A stretch of DNA of 10,894 nucleotides, from positions 1 through 10,894 of the forward strand of contig JASHRE010000325.1 of assembly GCA_030037515.1 (NCBI GenBank), given 5' to 3'. Below the pieces are notes generated by a model. That model worked only from the letters and a program-made list of their open reading frames with translations. It was not told where the DNA came from and made no database searches. The stretch comes from Candidatus Sulfotelmatobacter sp. GTDB taxonomy: Bacteria > Acidobacteriota > Terriglobia > Terriglobales > Acidobacteriaceae. Below are positions 6,143-10,894 of the stretch, in pieces. Made by a program: the position numbers and the translations under genes. Position 1 is the stretch's first letter. Each line of letters opens with the position of its first letter.

Positions 6143-7942
6143 ATGACTTCGAGCAGAGATCACCTCACGGTTGCGCCAAATCGGGAGCCTGTCGCGCATC
6201 CGGGGCCGCATTCCTTAGGCGGTGGCATCGTAGATGGGGCAACCCGGCTCTCCCACCTCGCAACCCTTGCGCAAGAAGTTGGAACGGATCCGGTAGCCGA
6301 TGAAGCCCGCGAGCTCTCGGCCCGCGTCGCGGAGGGGCGCTTCTACGTCGCCTGTGTGGGACAATTTAAGAGGGGAAAATCTACGCTCATCAACGCACTG
6401 ATTGGCGAGCCAGTCCTGCCCACCGGTTTCATTCCTGTAACCGCAGTACCGACTGTAATCCGCTTTGGCGAACACTTGCACGCCCGCATTCGCCTGAATG
6501 ACGGCTCGTGGAATGAGGTTCCAGTCCCGGAGCTGAAACAGTATGTCACAGAAGAACTCAACCCCGAAAACAAAAAAGGGGTTCAAGGCGCGGAAGCGTT
6601 TATTCCCAGCCCTTTGCTTTCCTCGGGGATGTGCATTGTGGACACGCCTGGGCTCGGCTCCGTTTTCAGTGGCAATAGTGCAGCCACTCAGGCATTCATC
6701 CCTCACATCGATGCCGCGTTGGTCGTTGTGGGGGCCGATCCTCCGCTTGCCGGGGAGGAGCTTACGTTAGTAGAGGCAGTTGGAAAGCAAGTGCGCGACC
6801 TCATTCTGGTTCTTAACAAGGCAGATCGGACCACGGATGCGGAGCGAATGGCCGCGGCAAAATTCACCCGCCAGTTGCTCGGGAAGAAACTAGAACGCGA
6901 GATGGGGCCAATTCTTGAAGTCAGTGCGCAAGAGCGGGCGGAGAATCGCGGACCACTCCGGGACTGGGACAAACTGAAAGAGGCCTTGCAGCAACTCGTA
7001 GACGGGTCAGGACGTCAACTCGTTCGCGCGGCCTGCGATCGTGGCGTACAGCGTCTGAGCGAGCAGTTGCTGGCTATCATCCATGAAGGGCGGGACGCTC
7101 TGCGGCGGCCCATCGAAGAATCAGAACATCGAATTTCTCTCATGAAAAACACCATTTCCGAAGCGGAACGGTCCATGCGAGAGCTTAGTTTTCTCTTTAT
7201 GGCGGAGCAGCAGCGCCTGTCGGATCTGTTTGTCGACCGTCACAAGGCCTTCTCCGCTTCCGCGCTGCCTCAAGCCAGCCAGGAATTTCAGGAGGCCTCG
7301 CAGTCGGTTGCAGGTGCATTCGGTCCGTCCTACCGTCGCCGGGTGATGAAAATGGCGCAAGACATTGCCCACCGGCACGTTGTGCCCTGGCTCCGTCCCG
7401 AGCAAGAAGAAGCGGAAAGAGAATACCGGCGGGTTGCCCTCCGTTTCGTCGAGATGGGGAATGATTTCCTGCAGAAGCTCGCCAGTGCCGGTATTCCGGA
7501 ATTGGCCCGAATGCCACACGCGCTCGATCCCGAAACTGGTTTCCGGGTGCGCTCGACATTTACATTCCTGGATTTTATCGAATTGGCACAGCCGGCTTCT
7601 CCATTGCGTTGGCTCGCAGACGTGATCCTTCCTCTGGTTGGTGCTCGAAGACTGATCAAGAACGACGGCCAACAATTCCTGGTCAAACTGATCGAAACCA
7701 ACAGCACCCGCGTGCAGAGCGACATTCTGAATCGTGTCCAGGAGAGCCGAAGCCGGCTGGAAGTCGAGATCCGAAGATTGCTGCACGAGGTGAGCCGGAT
7801 TGCAGAGCAAGCTTTGGTGCGTGCCCGGAAGGTGAAAGAAGAAGGTGAGCCGGCGATCGAAGCGGAACTTTCGCGCCTCGATCATTGGGAACGCGAATTA
7901 GATGTTCTCCGTGAAACCGCGCAGCCACAAGTTCGCATCTGA
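6143..7942 (+). CDS. Dynamin-like GTPase B, last gene of the fluoride operon
   Basis: 599 aa. P-loop GQFKRGKS (73-80), switch I PVTAVPT (98-104), DTPGLG (167-172) and NKAD (225-228) give a complete GTPase set. QYVTEELNPENKKGV (133-147) matches the equivalent stretch of GTPase A. The protein lacks A's long N-terminal extension. Helical, heptad-rich segments (about 325-390 and 520-590) flank a hydrophobic stretch around 472-503 with a proline-broken PASPLRWLADVILPLVG core, a plausible membrane-inserting paddle. Bacterial dynamins often act as unequal pairs, and A plus B at the two ends of the operon fits this. ATG 6143 has no good ribosome binding site (AGGAAGG is over 20 bases away), so translation probably depends on coupling to the DUF190 gene 5 bases upstream. 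It ends 16 bases from the convergent MutS-like gene with no visible terminator between them. Confidence 0.9.
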   Translation: MTSSRDHLTVAPNREPVAHPGPHSLGGGIVDGATRLSHLATLAQEVGTDPVADEARELSARVAEGRFYVACVGQFKRGKSTLINALIGEPVLPTGFIPVTAVPTVIRFGEHLHARIRLNDGSWNEVPVPELKQYVTEELNPENKKGVQGAEAFIPSPLLSSGMCIVDTPGLGSVFSGNSAATQAFIPHIDAALVVVGADPPLAGEELTLVEAVGKQVRDLILVLNKADRTTDAERMAAAKFTRQLLGKKLEREMGPILEVSAQERAENRGPLRDWDKLKEALQQLVDGSGRQLVRAACDRGVQRLSEQLLAIIHEGRDALRRPIEESEHRISLMKNTISEAERSMRELSFLFMAEQQRLSDLFVDRHKAFSASALPQASQEFQEASQSVAGAFGPSYRRRVMKMAQDIAHRHVVPWLRPEQEEAEREYRRVALRFVEMGNDFLQKLASAGIPELARMPHALDPETGFRVRSTFTFLDFIELAQPASPLRWLADVILPLVGARRLIKNDGQQFLVKLIETNSTRVQSDILNRVQESRSRLEVEIRRLLHEVSRIAEQALVRARKVKEEGEPAIEAELSRLDHWERELDVLRETAQPQVRI

Positions 7943-7958
7943 CAGTCCAAGGTGATGT

Positions 7959-9557
7959 TTACTGCTCCCCAGCCTGTGGCAGGTACTCCTCAGATTTTAT
8001 TGCTTCGGCACTCGTGAACACCTCGCGATATAAATCTTCCCCGTAACTGGTCTCGAGAGGCTCCCCTTCCGTAAGCCTGAAGGTTCGGGTTCCATCCGGT
8101 TTTCGTTCGGCACGAAGGAACAGCGCGCCATTATCTCCCCTGTCGAAGAAGCCATGAGCGAATTCGTACAGGTGCGTAACATAAAAGACTTTCATGCTTT
8201 TTTCGAGCAGGGCACGAACAATTTGGGTCGCGATCTCTGATCCCTCGCGGTCATTCGTGGCAGCGAAAGACTCGTTGAAGAGCAGCAGAGAATTAGGCAC
8301 CAGATGCTCGACGATGTCGCTGATTCTCGCAAGTTCTTCGTCGAACTTTCCGCTCTGCATGGTGGCGTCTTCTTCCCGCTTATAGTGGGTGAACAACGCG
8401 GGGGTAAGTTCTGCTGAAAACGCTTCGGCGCTCACGAACATGCCGCTTTGCATCATCAATTGCGCCAGCCCGATGCTGCGGAGGAATGTTGATTTTCCTC
8501 CCTGATTTGCTCCGGTGATGATCACCAGATCCTTGCCTTCCGCGTGCGCCGAGTTGCCGACCACGGCCTGCGGCGTCGTGAGCGAGAGACAGACATCGCA
8601 TAACTGCTCGAATCGATAACCACGTTGTCCAATCGGTCTCGGCACCGGCAGACAGCTTGGCGTACCTCTCGATAAGAGTTGCTCGTGAAGGTTCAGACAG
8701 CCAACATAAAAGGCCAACTCGGTGCGCAGCGCCTTGAAGAAACCCAGCACGTGATCGGCGGATTGAGCAAGCACCCGGGCAACGCGGGCAATTCCACGGC
8801 TGCGCATCTCCGACAGGATTTTTCCTCCGGCTTCATCGCGCGGATCGGGGTGAAAGGTATACGATAAGGGCCCCTTGCCTAGCAGCCGATCGAGCCAGTT
8901 GGGTTCTTTGCGGTGTGCCTTGCACAGCATATAGCGTGTGCCTTCGTTGTTTTCGCCGAGTTCCGCGCTCAGCAGCGCCCCTTTGCGGAATTTCAACACT
9001 TGCAAATGGCTCTTGATCTCATTCAGGTATTCTTCGCTTAGTTCGGCTCTCACCATCGCGAATAACGACTGAAAACCTTCCGACTGAAAGCCGGCGATGT
9101 TCTCCTGCGCGATAGTGCGGAGTTTGCGCAGTACCTTCACAGATGTTTCCATCAGGACGACGGACCCATAAAGCATCGAGCTTGGAAATTCACTGGAAGT
9201 GCTCCACCATTGTTTCCTGACCTCTTCGCCGATCCCAGTCATGAGGTCGTAGAGGCCTCTCACAACGACGGCATTCCTCAAGCAATCGCTCAAGATTGCC
9301 TGGCGATAGAGAACCGTGTCTAGGTCGTTGTGCAAGGCGCTAAGCATCGCCTGCTGCGCCACCGCCCACACAAATTCGTCGCCGCCGGCCATTGCGCGAA
9401 GCAGCGTGTCCAGTTCGAGGTCCTGTACGAGAGATGGGCCGTTCCAAACTACAGCGCGGAGCAGCGCGGCGCGATCCACCTCCTGCCGACGATACCTGTT
9501 AGCGGGGAGCTGGTACAGATCGAAGTCGCGGTTGCGGTCGAGGAGGAGAACTTTCAT
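7959..9557 (-). CDS. MutS-related ATPase (core and ATPase domains only)
   Basis: 532 aa. The C-terminal third is a MutS-type ATPase: Walker A GANQGGKST (349-357), signature-like DATMQSGKFDEELARI (397-412), Walker B LLLFNES (424-430) and THLYEFA (461-467), where MutS has its conserved THxxEL. Residues 1-340 are helical and correspond to the MutS core/lever region; the mismatch-binding domain I of true MutS is absent, and the protein is much shorter than MutS (about 850 aa). In Walker B the usual Asp-Glu is Asn428-Glu429. It is therefore unlikely to be the housekeeping repair protein; the family is often annotated only as MutS-related. ATG 9557 overlaps the stop of the upstream MutS-like gene by 4 bases, with AAGGAGAGGA just before it, so the two are co-transcribed and probably partners. 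It converges on the fluoride operon. Confidence 0.88.
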   Translation of the reverse strand: MKVLLLDRNRDFDLYQLPANRYRRQEVDRAALLRAVVWNGPSLVQDLELDTLLRAMAGGDEFVWAVAQQAMLSALHNDLDTVLYRQAILSDCLRNAVVVRGLYDLMTGIGEEVRKQWWSTSSEFPSSMLYGSVVLMETSVKVLRKLRTIAQENIAGFQSEGFQSLFAMVRAELSEEYLNEIKSHLQVLKFRKGALLSAELGENNEGTRYMLCKAHRKEPNWLDRLLGKGPLSYTFHPDPRDEAGGKILSEMRSRGIARVARVLAQSADHVLGFFKALRTELAFYVGCLNLHEQLLSRGTPSCLPVPRPIGQRGYRFEQLCDVCLSLTTPQAVVGNSAHAEGKDLVIITGANQGGKSTFLRSIGLAQLMMQSGMFVSAEAFSAELTPALFTHYKREEDATMQSGKFDEELARISDIVEHLVPNSLLLFNESFAATNDREGSEIATQIVRALLEKSMKVFYVTHLYEFAHGFFDRGDNGALFLRAERKPDGTRTFRLTEGEPLETSYGEDLYREVFTSAEAIKSEEYLPQAGEQ

Positions 9558-10894
9558 GTGACGATCCTCTCCTTCAATTGTTCGTAGGTAACTCGGTGCT
9601 TCTCCGCAATCGCGTGGGCATAAGCCAAGCCGTCCGCCGGCCGACGTTCCACCTTGAAGGTGCGAATCGTTGGATTGAGTCTGTCCACCGTGCTGGTTGC
9701 ACTCACCGTCTTCTGGTTGAATGATGACAGTTCATCCAGAAACGTCACCCAAACTCCAAGCAAATCCAGATCGCAAAGCTTTGCCATGACTTTTTTGCTT
9801 AAGAAAAGTGCGTCCTGCAACGTAGTCGAAGAAAAGACCTCGTTCATCACGACAATGCTATTCGGGGTCGCGTCGTCAAGAATGTGGCGAATCCGGACCA
9901 GGTCGTTATGCAGCTTGCCGCGCAGATCGGTGATGGTTTCCTCACGTTCAAAATGGGCAAATAACCGATCGCAGAGAAATAGTCTCGCCGCTTTGCCGGG
10001 GACGGGACAGCCCAAACTCGCTAAGTAGTGAAGTTAGCCAAACATACGCGCAAACGTGGTCTTCCCCCCCTGGTTGGGGCCGGAGACGATGAACAGCCGC
10101 TCCGCTCCGGTAAGGAAAAAGTCGTTCCTGATCACCGCAGCATTCTCGCGGATCAGTTTGCCGGCGAGCGCTAGGTCGAACGCGTCGTGACCTTCTATCT
10201 CTTTCGAACTTGCCGACAGCTTTGGCAGGCAAAAGCTGAGATGGGCGCGGCGCAGGGTATCAATGTAGGTGAGATAGGCGACATAAAACTGGACCTCGCG
10301 ATCGAAACGCGCGATCGTATCGTCCATATAATCTCGATGAGACACGCTGAACTCATCCAAGGCCCGGAACGTGTCCGGATAGAGAGAGGCTACACCATCG
10401 AGAATCTGGGCCTGTATGTGATTCATGCCGTCACGGATCGGCACCTTGGTTTCGTGCTCTCTGGCCACACCTCGGCGAAATTTGCTGAACGTCTCTTCCA
10501 CTGTCGTGCTGTAATCGTCTTCTTCGTCATAGTGTCGAACCGTGACCGAGTCCTCTTTGAGGAGTAAACAATATCGAATATGCGAGAACTCTGAAATGAG
10601 CGTTTGTCCGTCCGTGACTAGTTTTCGGAATGCGTCCGATTGGACGTATCGCGCCAAGTGTTGTTGGAATCCCCGGAGTCCGCACGAATGCAAGCAAAGG
10701 TCGGTTAGCTGCTGGTACAGAGATTGAACCGCCTGATAATAGATCTGCGTCGCGCCGAGGAACCCTCTTTCGATGGCATAGGGGAAATAGAGATCATTGG
10801 CTTGTTTGAGACGCTCACGCATCACCCTCATCTGGGTGGAGAACGATTGAACAGCATTCAGTGCCCGCCCATCTTCCAAGTCACGGTAAACATC
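9554..10894 (-). pseudogene. Second MutS-related ATPase, interrupted by an in-frame TAA and open at the right edge
   Basis: The frame is open from the edge (10894) to 10037, stops at TAA (10036-10034), and continues in the same frame from 10033 to the TGA at 9556-9554. Before the stop: DVYRDLED at the edge, then helical core sequence and Walker A GPNQGGKTT (10081-10055). After it: CPVPGKAARLF, the FEREETITDLRGKL signature region, Walker B SIVVMNEVF and an RTFKVERRPADGLAYA tail, all well preserved. Alignment with the neighbouring paralogue puts the stop where a residue is expected (ARMFG-stop-LHYLASLG against LRSIG-L-AQLMMQSG). A single C-to-T change from CAA (Gln) explains it; no frameshift is needed. 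As in the partner, Walker B is Asn-Glu; the switch histidine is replaced in VTFLDEL. TTG 10879 is an in-frame codon, not a convincing start, so the N-terminus lies beyond the window. It may be a recent pseudogene or a sequencing error. Confidence 0.85.

Noticed and set aside
7121..7885. 254-codon minus-strand ORF inside GTPase B
   Set aside because: It is antisense to a well-supported coding sequence and has no family features; long antisense frames are common in GC-rich genes.
7973..7983. CCTG-TGG-CAGG hairpin near the convergent stops as a terminator
   Set aside because: The stem is 4 bp, there is no T-tract, and it lies inside the 3' end of the MutS-like coding sequence.
9554..10015. Separate 153-residue gene starting at TTG 10015 after the internal stop
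   Set aside because: It is in the same frame as the upstream part, begins in the middle of the ATPase domain, and has no ribosome binding site; it is the C-terminal part of the interrupted gene.
10034..10081. Frameshift at the run of seven G in the Walker A codons as the cause of the interruption
   Set aside because: The frame before and after the run and after the stop is the same, and Walker A reads correctly, so a nonsense change, not an indel, explains it.

Overview
The window is bacterial DNA of mid-50s % GC by eye. Gene families (FluC/CrcB channel, DUF190 proteins, paired dynamin-like GTPases, MutS-like ATPases with an Asn-Glu Walker B) would suit an Acidobacteriota-type soil bacterium, but nothing here fixes the taxon. 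Coding density is high. I see no tRNA, rRNA, CRISPR array, IS element or integrase.

Layout. (1) 1-1404, minus strand: a divergent DnaB-like helicase/ATPase whose C-terminal end runs off the left edge. (2) 1405-1972: a divergent control region of about 560 bases with no convincing gene. It holds a candidate minus-strand promoter for the DnaB-like gene and, on the plus strand, a sigma70-type promoter (TTGACT-17-CATAAT) whose predicted start coincides with the first base of an RNA matching the fluoride riboswitch (crcB motif) at 1790-1838, followed by a hairpin that competes with the ligand-bound fold. (3) 1973-7942, plus strand: a compact six-gene operon: dynamin-like GTPase A, FluC fluoride channel, a Cys/His-motif protein of unknown function, a double DUF190 protein, a single DUF190 protein, and dynamin-like GTPase B. 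Junctions are a 49-base gap, a 4-base ATGA overlap, a 14-base gap, a second 4-base ATGA overlap and a 5-base gap. (4) 7959-10894, minus strand, convergent with the operon: two MutS-like ATPase genes joined by a 4-base overlap. The upstream one is open at the right edge and carries an in-frame TAA stop just after its Walker A motif.

Main reading. The fluoride riboswitch and the FluC channel in the same transcription unit support each other, so the whole unit, including both dynamin-like GTPases, three DUF190 domains and the Cys/His protein, is probably induced by fluoride. FluC would export fluoride. The DUF190 proteins have a PII-like fold and might sense or regulate. Why two membrane-remodelling GTPases should be fluoride-induced is not explained by known biology and is the most interesting feature here. 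The neighbouring MutS-like pair may belong to the same response, since I recall crcB-motif RNAs being reported upstream of mutS-type genes, but its promoter lies outside the window.
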